Positions 38,193 through 47,104 of a stretch of DNA of 64,000 nucleotides are shown here, piece by piece (within the stretch, counting starts at the first letter, position 1; each line of letters opens with the position of its first letter). The stretch lies in NCBI RefSeq assembly GCF_030386795.1, contig NZ_JANUQM010000002.1, positions 248,001 through 312,000 of the forward strand. Reading direction: 5' to 3'. The notes beneath the pieces are model-generated. The model did no database searches. It was not told where the DNA came from and saw nothing but the letters and a program-made list of their open reading frames with translations. The stretch is from Streptomyces sp. S.PNR 29. Lineage in GTDB: Bacteria; Actinomycetota; Actinomycetes; Streptomycetales; Streptomycetaceae. The position numbers and the translations under genes were made by a program.

Positions 38193-39212
38193 ATGACCGA
38201 GGGCACCACGAAGCTGAGGCAGCCCAGCATGGCCGACGTGGCCCGGGCGGCCGGGGTTTCCGCCCAGACCGTCTCGCGCGCGCTCCGCGGCTCGCCGAAC
38301 GTCAACCCCGAGACCAGGCGGCGCGTGCTCGCCGCCGTGGAACAGGTCGGCTACCGGTTCAACAGCGCCGCCAGGGCGCTCTCCTCGGGGCGCAGCCACA
38401 CCATCGGACTCGTGCTGCTGGCGTCCGGCGGGTACTACTCGCGCTCGGCGGTGACCGCCGGCGTCGAGGCGGCCGCCGGTGAGGCCGGGTACGCGGTGAA
38501 CATCGCGACCATCGCCGCGCTCGACACCGGCCTGATGGAGCGCGCCCTGTCCAGGCTCGCCGACCAGGGCGTCGACGGCTTCGTCATCGCCGTACCGCTC
38601 ATTTCCGTGACGTCGAAGATGGAGGACCTCACCCGCGACATCCCGACCGTCACCCTCGACGGTTCGCGGACGGCGGGTGCCCGGGTGCTCGGCATCGACC
38701 AGCAGGAGGCGGGCCGGGTCGCCACGCAGCACCTGCTCGACCTCGGGCACCGGCAGGTCTGGCACATCTCCGGGCCGGACGAGTGGATCGAGGCGCGTCA
38801 GCGGCGACAGGGCTGGCGGGAGTGCCTGGCCGCGGCCGGGATCGAGGCGCCGCCGCCCCTGGAGGGCGACTGGTCGCCCGACTCCGGATACCGGCAGGGG
38901 CAGATCCTCGCGATGATCCCGGACGTGACCGCGGTCTTCGCCGCCGGCGACGAGATGGCCTTCGGGGTGATCCGCGCCCTGCACGAGCGCGGCCGCTCGG
39001 TGCCCGAGGACGTGTCCATCGTGAGCGTCGACGACATCGCCCTGGCGGCCTACTGCTCTCCGCCGCTGACCACGGTCCGGCAGGACTTCTACCGTTACGG
39101 CGCGGCTGCCGTGGCCCTGTTGCTGCGGGGCGACGCCGCCGACGTCGATGCCTCCGTCGGCACCGTGTCGCTGTCGGTGCGCGCCTCCACGGCTCCGCCG
39201 CGCGCCCGCTGA
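38193..39212 (+). CDS. LacI-family sugar-responsive repressor (339 aa)
   Basis: Helix-turn-helix and hinge helix in MADVARAAGVSAQTVSRALR and 'NSAARALSSGRSHTIGLVL', followed by a periplasmic-binding-protein-like effector domain (GVDGFVIAVPL, GRVATQHLLDLGHRQVWHIS, AVFAAGDEMAFGVIRALHERG, VSIVSVDDIALAAYCSPPLT). It should bind the three CG-centred operators at 38114, 39293 and 39342 and so control the GH35 gene, itself and the GH29 operon. The inducer is presumably a galactose- or fucose-containing sugar. ATG at 38193 after GGGGAGAGG. Confidence 0.93.
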   Translation: MTEGTTKLRQPSMADVARAAGVSAQTVSRALRGSPNVNPETRRRVLAAVEQVGYRFNSAARALSSGRSHTIGLVLLASGGYYSRSAVTAGVEAAAGEAGYAVNIATIAALDTGLMERALSRLADQGVDGFVIAVPLISVTSKMEDLTRDIPTVTLDGSRTAGARVLGIDQQEAGRVATQHLLDLGHRQVWHISGPDEWIEARQRRQGWRECLAAAGIEAPPPLEGDWSPDSGYRQGQILAMIPDVTAVFAAGDEMAFGVIRALHERGRSVPEDVSIVSVDDIALAAYCSPPLTTVRQDFYRYGAAAVALLLRGDAADVDASVGTVSLSVRASTAPPRAR

Positions 39213-39292
39213 GCAGCGCGCTCGCCCGGACGCCGAAAAGTCTCGGGTGAGCCCTTGCGTCCTTCTGTGGACCAGTGCCACCGTAAGCCGTC

Positions 39293-39308
39293 ATGTTATC
39301 GATGCCAT
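39293..39308. promoter_or_regulatory. LacI-family operator, distal site of the GH29 operon
   Basis: ATGTTATCGATGCCAT, identical base for base to the site at 38114. With the site at 39342 it makes a pair spaced 49 bp centre to centre, suitable for cooperative binding. Confidence 0.75.
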
Positions 39309-39341
39309 CGTAGCGACGACGGCGCCTGTCCCGTCCCAGTC

Positions 39342-39355
39342 TGACATCGATGTCA
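39342..39355. promoter_or_regulatory. LacI-family operator, proximal site of the GH29 operon
   Basis: TGACATCGATGTCA, a perfect palindrome sharing the ATCGAT core of the other two sites, 13 bp upstream of the fucosidase ATG and overlapping the leader. Confidence 0.7.
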
Positions 39356-39368
39356 CGGAGGGGTCCCG

Positions 39369-40790
39369 ATGAAGGAATCGACGTGTACGGCGCTGGCCGC
39401 TGTCCGGCCGAGCAAGCGCCAACTCGCCTGGCAGAAGATGGAGTTCTACGGGTTCCTCCACTTCGGCATGAACACCATGACGGACCGCGAGTGGGGCGAG
39501 GGACACGACGATCCGGCCCTCTTCGACCCTGACGCACTCGACGCCGACCAGTGGGTGGCGGCGCTCAAGAGCGCCGGGATGACCGGTGTGATCCTCACCT
39601 GCAAGCACCACGACGGGTTCTGTCTCTGGCCGAGCGACGTCACGGCCTACTCGGTCGCCTCCTCGCCGTGGCGCGGCGGTCGGGGCGACGTGGTCGCGGA
39701 GGTCGCCGACGCGGCCCGGCGGCACGGACTGCGGTTCGGCATCTACCTCTCCCCCTGGGACCGCACCGAGGCGTCCTACGGCTCCGGGACCGCGTACGAC
39801 GACTTCTACGTCGCCCAGCTCACCGAACTGCTCACCCGGTACGGGCCGGTGTTCTCGGTGTGGCTGGACGGCGCCAACGGTGAGGGACCGAACGGCAGGC
39901 GGCAGGTCTACGACTGGGACCGTTACTACGCCGTCGTGCGAGAGTTGCAGCCGGACGCGGTCATCAGCGTGTGCGGGCCCGACGTCCGCTGGTGCGGCAA
40001 CGAGGCCGGGGACACCCGGCCCGACGAGTGGAGCGTGGTGCCGCGCGCCCTGCAGGACGCCGAGCGGACCGCGGACCGCTCGCAGAAGGCGGACGACGCG
40101 GGCTTCGCCCGCTTGGTGCGCAGCGACGACCGCGACCTCGGCAGCCGCGCCGCCCTGGCCGGGCACGAGGACGACCTGGTCTGGTACCCGGCCGAGGTCA
40201 ACACCTCGATCCGTCCCGGCTGGTTCCACCACCCGGCCGAGGACGGCGCGGTGCGTTGCGTGGACGAGCTGTTCACCGTCTACCTGCGGGCCGTCGGCGG
40301 CAACTCCTGCTTCCTGCTCAACGTCCCGCCGGCCCGGGACGGGCGCATGGCCGACACCGATGTGGCGGTGCTGGAGCGACTTGGGCGGCGCATCGCGGAC
40401 TTCCGGGCGCGGCGGATCGAGGCGACCGCGACTGTCTCGTCGGGGGCCCCGGGCGATGCCGCGACCGCGTGGCCCGGCGCGGGGCGTACGCCGTGGCGAC
40501 CGGACGACGCGGACCCGCTGCCCGGCGTGACGCTCGCGTTCGGACGGCCCTGCCCGGTCGAGGCGGTCGTCCTGGGCGAGGACATCACGCAGGGGCAGCG
40601 CATCGAGCACGTCGTCGTCCGGGGCCGCCGGGGCGGCCGGTGGACGGTGCTCGCCGAGGCGAACGCGGTGGGCTACCAGCGCATCCTGCGGTTCGCGCCG
40701 GCCGAGGTCGACGCCGTACGGGTCGACATGTCCGAAACTCGGGACACGCCCGTCGTCGCCCGGGTGGCTGCGATCGGGGCGGCCTCATGA
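39369..40790 (+). CDS. GH29 alpha-L-fucosidase (473 aa)
   Basis: Retaining fucosidase: the fold opens with 'WQKMEFYGFLHFGMNTMTDREWG', has the conserved 'LTCKHHDGFCLWPSD' and the nucleophile D167 in VWLDGANG. The C-terminal region resembles a beta-sandwich. No signal peptide is visible, so it is probably intracellular, which fits the cytoplasmic GH35 enzyme. ATG after GGAGGGG. It is the first gene of a coupled operon: its stop overlaps the foldase start (ATGA). LacI operators stand in its promoter. The natural substrate may be a fucosylated galactoside such as a plant xyloglucan side chain or a mucin-like glycan; this is inferred. Confidence 0.9.
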   Translation: MKESTCTALAAVRPSKRQLAWQKMEFYGFLHFGMNTMTDREWGEGHDDPALFDPDALDADQWVAALKSAGMTGVILTCKHHDGFCLWPSDVTAYSVASSPWRGGRGDVVAEVADAARRHGLRFGIYLSPWDRTEASYGSGTAYDDFYVAQLTELLTRYGPVFSVWLDGANGEGPNGRRQVYDWDRYYAVVRELQPDAVISVCGPDVRWCGNEAGDTRPDEWSVVPRALQDAERTADRSQKADDAGFARLVRSDDRDLGSRAALAGHEDDLVWYPAEVNTSIRPGWFHHPAEDGAVRCVDELFTVYLRAVGGNSCFLLNVPPARDGRMADTDVAVLERLGRRIADFRARRIEATATVSSGAPGDAATAWPGAGRTPWRPDDADPLPGVTLAFGRPCPVEAVVLGEDITQGQRIEHVVVRGRRGGRWTVLAEANAVGYQRILRFAPAEVDAVRVDMSETRDTPVVARVAAIGAAS

Positions 40791-41935
40791 AGGGCACGCT
40801 GCCCCGGCAGGCCAGGCCGAGCAGCTCGCGCAAGCCCGGCGCTCCCCGCAAGGCGAGCGCCCCGCGCGAACCGGCCGCCTCCCGCCGACCGTCGCGCCGG
40901 GCCGTCCTCCTCGTCACCGGCGTGTGCGTCGCCCTCGCCGCGCTGCTGATCACCGGCGTGACGCTGCTCGGCCACCGCACCGGTGACGAGGTCGCCTCCC
41001 TCGACGGGCACCCCGTGACCCGTGACGAACTGCTCTTCCACATGCGGCGGCTCGCGCCGACCGTGCAGAACGAGCTGCGCAACAAGTACCACCTGCGAGA
41101 CGCGTTCGACTGGAACGCGAAGGCCGGCGACAGGACCGCGCTCCAGCGGCTGGAGGCGCGTGCGCTCGACGAGATCCGGCGGGACAAGACCACGCTCGTC
41201 CTCGCGAAGGAGCAGGGGCTCGTGGACTCCGTGGACTACACGGACTTCCTCGCCGATCTGGCCCAGGAGAACCAGTCCCGAGCCGACGCCATCGCGTCGG
41301 GCCGGACCGTCTACGGCGTCGCGGAGTTCACCCCCGAGGAGTACTACACGCACCGGCTCACCGAGCTCACCACGAGCCTGGAGAAGCGGCTCGGCGCGGA
41401 CGACGGCGACCCGCTCCACGTCACCGACACCGAGGTCCGGCACGCGTTCGACGCCGACCGGGACGCCTGGAGCGCCAACGCGACGACGTACCGGTACGCG
41501 CGGCTCGTGGTGCCGGTGCCGGCCGGAGCCTCCGCGGACTTCGCCGCCCGCCTGCAGCGCCGGGTGAGCGCGGCGGGGCGCCTCGCGGCCGTCGCCGCCG
41601 GGGAGAGGGGGGCCAAGCTCACGACCGGCACGTACGACGGCAGCGGCTCCACCGGGCTGAACGCCCACGACCAGGACCTCATGGCGGTGCTCGGCCGGCT
41701 CGCACCGGGCCAGGTCTCCGCCCCCGTCAGGGGCACCGGCCAGATCACCTACTACCAGCTCGGCAGCAAGAAGGTCGACGAGGACAAGGCGTTCGCCGAA
41801 TACCGCGGGCGGATCCGGCAGTCGCTCGTCGAGGAGAAGTTCACCACGTTCCTCCAACGCCGGGTCGACAAGGGCGACTTCGATGTCGACGCCTCGGCGG
41901 TGGACGCCATCAAGGCAAAGGATGTGCAGCAATGA
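40787..41935 (+). CDS. Membrane-anchored SurA/PrsA-like peptidyl-prolyl isomerase (382 aa)
   Basis: A basic, proline-rich cytoplasmic start and one membrane helix (VLLVTGVCVALAALLITGVT, about residues 42-62) place the rest outside the cell. The extracellular part has a SurA-like helical N-domain (DEVASLDGHPVTRDELLFHM ... LRDAFDWNAKAGD) and a PPIC-like region (VTDTEVRHAFDADRDAW ... VLGRLAPGQVSAPVRGTGQI). It probably assists folding of an exported protein. It starts in an ATGA overlap with the fucosidase and ends in an ATGA overlap with the secreted beta-helix gene, so a dedicated foldase for that protein is the simplest reading. Confidence 0.82.
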   Translation: MKGTLPRQARPSSSRKPGAPRKASAPREPAASRRPSRRAVLLVTGVCVALAALLITGVTLLGHRTGDEVASLDGHPVTRDELLFHMRRLAPTVQNELRNKYHLRDAFDWNAKAGDRTALQRLEARALDEIRRDKTTLVLAKEQGLVDSVDYTDFLADLAQENQSRADAIASGRTVYGVAEFTPEEYYTHRLTELTTSLEKRLGADDGDPLHVTDTEVRHAFDADRDAWSANATTYRYARLVVPVPAGASADFAARLQRRVSAAGRLAAVAAGERGAKLTTGTYDGSGSTGLNAHDQDLMAVLGRLAPGQVSAPVRGTGQITYYQLGSKKVDEDKAFAEYRGRIRQSLVEEKFTTFLQRRVDKGDFDVDASAVDAIKAKDVQQ

Positions 41936-44274
41936 GACCTTTCGATCCCGAACCACCACCCCCGGTCAGCAGGCCGGCGCGGGCGCTCCGCGCGGTCCTC
42001 ACCGCCCTGCTCGCCGCGCTGCTCGTCGGATCGTTCGTATCACCCGCGCATGCCGCCGCGGCCCCGGACCCCGCCCGTACCGCCACCCTGCCGAGCTGGC
42101 CGGGCAACACACCGAACACGACCGGCGGCACCGACTACTTCATCGACGCCACGCACGGTCACGACGGCGCGGCCGGGACCTCGCCGAAGACCGCCTGGCG
42201 CACCCTGGCCAAGGCCAACGCGACGACGTTCCGGCCCGGCGACCGCATCCTGCTCAAGGCCGGTGAGCAGTGGCAGGACGAGCAGTTGTGGCCGAAGGGC
42301 TCGGGCAGCGCGGGCAAGCCGATCACCATCTCGGCGTACGGCGACCCGGGCGCGGGGCGGCCGTACATCGCCACGAACGGCAAGGTGCCGAGCCCGTTCA
42401 ACGCGGACGGCACGAAGAATCCCGCCACCGTCGGTCTGACCGGCGCCATCGTGCTGCGCAACCAGCAGTACTGGGACATCGACAACGTCGAGTTGTCCAA
42501 CGACGACGACTTCGCGACCAATATCACCAAGGGGACGGCCGCAACACCCTACGTCCGTGACGGAATCATGGTGTCGATCAACGCCGATCTGCTGAAGCCC
42601 GGCGCGGACACCATCATGGACCACTTCCGTATCTCCGACATACACGTCCACAACATCGACGGTCCGAGCTACTGGCAGAAAATCCACTACGGCGCCGTCG
42701 ACTTCCAGGTCTTCGGCAGCAAGAGCTACAAGGAATACGGCACCGGCGGCTATCACTTCAAGGACGTCCGGATCGAGGACAACACCTTCGAGAACGTCGA
42801 ACTGCACGCCGTCCAGTTCGCGTTCAACTGGTTCGCTGCGGACGGGGCGGACGCCGGTCAGTACGACGAGAAGGGGAAGTGGCACGAGGGCTGGGAACAG
42901 CTGTGGGTGCGCACCCGGGATTTGTACAGCCGTGACGTCTACATCGGTCACAACTACGCCGAGAGCATCGGCCAGGGCGCGATCCAGCTCGCTGACACCA
43001 AGAACATGACGGTCGAGTACAACGAGGTCAATGGCTATCTCAAGCGCTATGACGCGGTGTCCTGCGCGCTCTATCTGTGGGCGGGCGCCGATTCCGTCAT
43101 GCAGTACAACGAGGTGTACGGCGGCCCCAGTGACGAGTTCGACGGCACCCCGTGGGACCTGGAGTACACGAATTTCAACGTCACGTACCAGTACAACTAC
43201 TCGCACGACAACGCGGCGGGCTGGATGGCCTACATGGGCAACAGCTCCAACTCGGTGGCCCGCTACAACCTGAGTGTCGACGACAACGGCGTACTCGTGA
43301 AGAACATGCTGTCGACGAACTACTCGCCGACCTATTTCACGAACAACACCTTCGTCTACGACGGCGCGGATCTCGACTACGTCCACGACGAGACGTTCCT
43401 GAGCCGCGTCTACTTCCTGAACAACATCTTCTACAACACCTCGAAGACGACGGCGACACCGTGGTATCGCCGCACCGGCGCCCTGCGGCAGGCCGTGTTC
43501 TCCCACAACGACTACTACGAGGCGAGCGGCACCCACTCCCCGCAGGAACCGGCCGATCCGAAGGGGCTGCGGGCCGATCCGCGGTTCGTCGGTGACCCCG
43601 CCGACCACGTCACCGGGGCGGGCGTGGAGCGTATCCGGAAGGCCGCGGCGCACTTCGCCCTGCGCAAGGACTCGCCGCTCATCGACGCCGGGCGGTACAA
43701 CCCGCACCTGGGCACCGAGGACTTCCTCGGCACGCACATCTACTACGGCAAGGCACCCGACATAGGCATGGCCGAGACGCGGATCGGCCCGCAGGTCACC
43801 GACCCGGTGGACACCGACCCGATCGAGGAGGAGACGGACAACCGGGTCGACCTGGCGCTCGGCAAACCGGTCACCGCGAGCTCGACCCACCCCGGCGCGA
43901 ACGGGACGCTCACCGCGGACAAACTGACCGACGGCGACCTCACGACGCGCTGGGCCGCGGCCGACGACGCGGCCTACCCGATCACGCTCGACCTCGACTT
44001 CGGCGCGGACACCACGTTCGACCAGGTCTACCTCGACGAGTACACCGACTCGGGCACCAACCCGAGGGTGCAGTCCTTCGCCCTGCAGCGCTGGGACCCC
44101 GGAACCGGCCAGTGGGTGACCTTCGCGCACTACGACGACGGCATCGGGCACGACCGCACCGTGAGCGGCTTCGGCAGCGTCACGGCCTCCCGGCTCCGCG
44201 TGGCGCTCACCCAGCAGATCGCGACAGAGCAGTACACCCCGACACTGACCGAGATCGCCGTCTACCACTCCTGA
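41932..44274 (+). CDS. Secreted right-handed beta-helix protein with C-terminal discoidin (F5/8 type C) domain (780 aa)
   Basis: Signal peptide (RAVLTALLAALLVGSFVSPA, cleavage near AHA-A at about residue 42). Then a polysaccharide-lyase-like opening 'DYFIDATHGHDGAAGTSPKT' and LAKANATTFRPGDRILLKAG, and a long beta helix with Asn ladders and aromatic-rich coils (residues about 60-630). It ends in a galactose-binding-like domain (LALGKPVTASSTHPGANGTL ... LRVALTQQIATEQYTP). Full enzymes of this build include pectin, alginate or galactosaminoglycan lyases and GH-type helices, so an extracellular glycan-cleaving role is likely. G+C falls slightly in the centre. Third gene of the LacI-controlled operon. 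Confidence 0.88.
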   Translation: MRPFDPEPPPPVSRPARALRAVLTALLAALLVGSFVSPAHAAAAPDPARTATLPSWPGNTPNTTGGTDYFIDATHGHDGAAGTSPKTAWRTLAKANATTFRPGDRILLKAGEQWQDEQLWPKGSGSAGKPITISAYGDPGAGRPYIATNGKVPSPFNADGTKNPATVGLTGAIVLRNQQYWDIDNVELSNDDDFATNITKGTAATPYVRDGIMVSINADLLKPGADTIMDHFRISDIHVHNIDGPSYWQKIHYGAVDFQVFGSKSYKEYGTGGYHFKDVRIEDNTFENVELHAVQFAFNWFAADGADAGQYDEKGKWHEGWEQLWVRTRDLYSRDVYIGHNYAESIGQGAIQLADTKNMTVEYNEVNGYLKRYDAVSCALYLWAGADSVMQYNEVYGGPSDEFDGTPWDLEYTNFNVTYQYNYSHDNAAGWMAYMGNSSNSVARYNLSVDDNGVLVKNMLSTNYSPTYFTNNTFVYDGADLDYVHDETFLSRVYFLNNIFYNTSKTTATPWYRRTGALRQAVFSHNDYYEASGTHSPQEPADPKGLRADPRFVGDPADHVTGAGVERIRKAAAHFALRKDSPLIDAGRYNPHLGTEDFLGTHIYYGKAPDIGMAETRIGPQVTDPVDTDPIEEETDNRVDLALGKPVTASSTHPGANGTLTADKLTDGDLTTRWAAADDAAYPITLDLDFGADTTFDQVYLDEYTDSGTNPRVQSFALQRWDPGTGQWVTFAHYDDGIGHDRTVSGFGSVTASRLRVALTQQIATEQYTPTLTEIAVYHS

Positions 44275-44282
44275 CGACCGCC

Positions 44283-44312
44283 GGCGGGTGGATGCCACGG
44301 CGTCCACCCGCC
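44283..44312. terminator. Bidirectional hairpin after the glycan operon
   Basis: GGCGGGTGGATGCC and GGCGTCCACCCGCC form a 14-bp stem with one G-U pair and a 2-nt apex (4 nt after fraying). It begins 8 bases past the beta-helix stop and faces the convergent MazG-like gene. Confidence 0.75.
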
Positions 44313-44335
44313 CTGCCCGGTGCGATGGCCGCGGC

Positions 44336-44710
44336 TCAGCCCGGCTGCCCGACGGCGGGCGGACGTTCCCCGCCCAGCGACCGGTCCCGGACCCGTGCCA
44401 GATGACGGCTGAAGACCTCGCGGGTGTCCGGGGTGAGCGTGCGCAGCGCCACCAGGGCCGTGATCACGACGTCGCACAGTTCGGCCTGGACGTCGTCCCA
44501 GGTGTGGGTGACGCCCTTGCGCGGGTTCTGGCCGGTCGCGCCGATCACCGCCTCGGCGACCTCGCCGACCTCCTCCGACAACTTCAGCATGCGCAGCAGC
44601 AGGCCCTCGCTGCCGTCGGCCGGCCGGTTCGCGTCCAGCCATGTCCACAGGTCGTCGATGGAGTCCCAGAGGTCCGCGGGGGCCTGCCCGGGCGTGCCGT
44701 GCTCGCTCAT
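44336..44710 (-). CDS. MazG-like nucleotide pyrophosphohydrolase family protein (124 aa)
   Basis: All-alpha NTP-PPase fold: 'LLLRMLKLSEEVGEVAEAVIG' supplies the EExxE-type metal ligands and 'AELCDVVITALVALRTL' the second E/D pair (ExxD). Such enzymes hydrolyse noncanonical nucleoside triphosphates to monophosphates and pyrophosphate. I use the ATG at 44710; a start further up at 44764 would add 18 Arg/Gly-rich residues. A moderately well-conserved actinobacterial housekeeping gene, apparently monocistronic. Confidence 0.85.
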   Translation of the reverse strand: MSEHGTPGQAPADLWDSIDDLWTWLDANRPADGSEGLLLRMLKLSEEVGEVAEAVIGATGQNPRKGVTHTWDDVQAELCDVVITALVALRTLTPDTREVFSRHLARVRDRSLGGERPPAVGQPG

Positions 44711-44767
44711 GCGGGGCAGCCTGCCACGGGCACCGGCACCGCCGACAGGGCGCCCCGCGCACACCGG

Positions 44768-45313
<546 letters not shown>

Positions 45314-45395
45314 GTCGACTCCTCACCAGACAGCAGTGACAGTCCCCTGGAGTACCCCCTGTGCGCCTTTCCACCGTCGTACCTCCGACACCTCG

Positions 45396-45427
45396 CGACG
45401 CCCCCGGCGGGTCCAGCGGGGGCGTCG
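45396..45427. promoter_or_regulatory. Stem-loop in the leader of the NTF2-like gene
   Basis: CGACGCCCCC (45396-45405) and GGGGGCGTCG (45418-45427) form a perfect 10-bp stem, 42 bp before the start at 45470, in a divergent intergenic region where no terminator is needed. It may attenuate the downstream gene or act as an operator. Confidence 0.45.
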
Positions 45428-45469
45428 TTCGGGTGGCGGGGCCCGGGGGGCGGTGTGAGGCTGGCCGGC

Positions 45470-45796
45470 ATGACGATTCAGACAGCCCGGCTCAGCGACC
45501 CGGCCGTCCGTGCCTTCGTCGCCGCCGTCAACGCCCACGACCGCGAGGGCTTTCTGGAGCTGCTCGCGCCCGGCGCGACCATGTCCGACGACGGCGCCGA
45601 CCGCGACCTCATGGACTGGATCGACCGGGAGATCTTCTCCTCCCACGGCCATATGGAGGTCGACAACGAGTCCAGGGGCGGACGTGCCCTCCTCGCCCGC
45701 TACAGCAACGACACATGGGGCGAGATGCGCACCCGGTGGAGCTTCACCGTCGACGAGGACGGAAAGATCGCGCGCTTCGAGACCGGGCAGGCCTGA
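45470..45796 (+). CDS. NTF2/SnoaL-like protein (108 aa)
   Basis: Small cone-fold domain: VRAFVAAVNAHDREGFLELL, APGATMSDDGADRDLMDWID, then a beta sheet ending 'RTRWSFTVDEDGKIARFETGQ'. This is the NTF2-like superfamily, which includes polyketide cyclases, ketosteroid-isomerase-like enzymes and plain ligand-binding proteins. No catalytic assignment is possible. It lies 59 bases upstream of the aldo/keto reductase on the same strand and could be cotranscribed. No strong ribosome binding site. Confidence 0.85.
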   Translation: MTIQTARLSDPAVRAFVAAVNAHDREGFLELLAPGATMSDDGADRDLMDWIDREIFSSHGHMEVDNESRGGRALLARYSNDTWGEMRTRWSFTVDEDGKIARFETGQA

Positions 45797-45855
45797 AGAA
45801 ACGCCTCGCAGGGGTCTTGCCTTCGTGTGCGCTCCAACTTCTAGCGTCCCCGGTC

Positions 45856-46842
45856 ATGGAGAGCACACGAACACTGGGCCGTAGCGGTATCGAGGTCAGC
45901 CCCCTCGGTTTCGGTTGCTGGGCGATCGGCGGGGAGTGGCAGGCCCCCGACGGACAGCCCCTGGGCTGGGGGAAGGTCGACGACGAGGAGTCCGTACGGG
46001 CGATCCGGCGCGCCCTCGACCTCGGCGTCACCTTCTTCGACACGGCCGACGTCTACGGCACCGGCCACAGCGAACGCGTCCTCGGCCGTGCCCTCGGCAG
46101 CCACCGGGCCGACGTGGTCGTCGCCACCAAGTGGGGCAACGTCTTCGACGAGGAGACCCGCACCCTCACCGGCAAGGACGACTCCCCGGCGCACGCCCGC
46201 CGCGCACTGACCGCGTCCCTCAAGCGCCTGGGCACCGACTACATCGACCTCTACCAGCTCCACCTCTCCGACGCGGACCCGGAGCGCGCCGCCGCACTGC
46301 GCGACACCTGCGAGGAGTTCGTACGGGAAGGGCTGGTCCGCGCGTACGCCTGGAGCACCGACGACCCGGACCGGGCCGCCCTGTTCGCGGCAGGGGAGCA
46401 CTGTACGGCCGTACAGTTCGCGATCAACGTGCTGCAGGACGCGCCCGCGATGATCGCGCTGTGCGAGGAGTCGGACCTCGCCGGCATCAACCGCAGCCCG
46501 CTCGCCATGGGCCTGCTCACCGGGAAGCGCAGGGCGCACCAGCCGTTGGACACCGGCGACATCCGCAGCCGGCCGCCGGCCTGGCTGCAGGGTTTCGGTG
46601 ACGGGTCCGGCGCCGACCCGGAGTGGCTCGCCCGCGTCGACGCGCTGCGGGACATCCTCACCAGCGAAGGCCGTACGCCCGCCCAGGGCGCCCTCGCCTG
46701 GCTGTGGGCGCGCAGCCCCCGGACGGTCCCGATCCCGGGGTTCCGTTCGGTCGCCCAGGCGGAGGAGAACGCGGGCGCGATGGCGAAGGGGCCGCTCACT
46801 GCCGCTCAGATGGCCGAGGTTGAGCGGATCCTCGGCCGATGA
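45856..46842 (+). CDS. Aldo/keto reductase (328 aa)
   Basis: NADPH-dependent TIM-barrel reductase. Catalytic Asp/Tyr in FFDTADVYGTGHSE, Lys in VVATKWGN and His in DLYQLHLSD; the cofactor phosphate-binding end is RTVPIPGFRSVAQAEENAGA. It reduces aldehydes or ketones; the tetrad is complete. Belongs to the AKR subgroup often annotated as general-stress or oxidoreductase. ATG at 45856. The substrate is unknown. Confidence 0.92.
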   Translation: MESTRTLGRSGIEVSPLGFGCWAIGGEWQAPDGQPLGWGKVDDEESVRAIRRALDLGVTFFDTADVYGTGHSERVLGRALGSHRADVVVATKWGNVFDEETRTLTGKDDSPAHARRALTASLKRLGTDYIDLYQLHLSDADPERAAALRDTCEEFVREGLVRAYAWSTDDPDRAALFAAGEHCTAVQFAINVLQDAPAMIALCEESDLAGINRSPLAMGLLTGKRRAHQPLDTGDIRSRPPAWLQGFGDGSGADPEWLARVDALRDILTSEGRTPAQGALAWLWARSPRTVPIPGFRSVAQAEENAGAMAKGPLTAAQMAEVERILGR

Positions 46843-47104
46843 GTGACGGTGAGCGGCCCACGTACGCGGCAGCCGTTGCACGCACCGGTGCGCACCCCGC
46901 GGTCCCACGCGGGGTCCACCCCCACCCGGTGCCGTGGAACGGCTGCCGCTTCCCCCCGGGAGTGGACTGCGGAAGCTCGCTGCTCCAAGTGTGAAGTTCT
47001 GGTGGAGACAGTGATGAGCATAAGCCCGCTACCGGCGGATACATGCCGGATCCTTACATTCCGCTTGTGCAGGTTGAGGAATTGACGATCGGGCGGATGT
47101 GCGC
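46843..47104. other. Convergent intergenic region with a complex folded element
   Basis: 262 bp without a gene. At 46866-46949 a perfect 12-bp outer stem, GCGGCAGCCGTT with AACGGCTGCCGC, encloses the palindrome CGCACCGGTGCG (46881-46892) and a second hairpin CCCCGCG/CGCGGGG (46895-46914). It could be a branched terminator serving both genes or a structured RNA. A weaker hairpin, CCGGC/GCCGG, is near 47033-47050. Confidence 0.6.

Noticed and set aside
39241..39368. Separate small gene between lacI and the fucosidase
   Set aside because: The interval is fully explained by the two LacI operators, promoter and leader.
42040..44307. 755-residue open frame antisense to the beta-helix gene
   Set aside because: The + strand frame has a signal peptide and two recognisable domains; the antisense frame is V/R/G-rich with no motifs.
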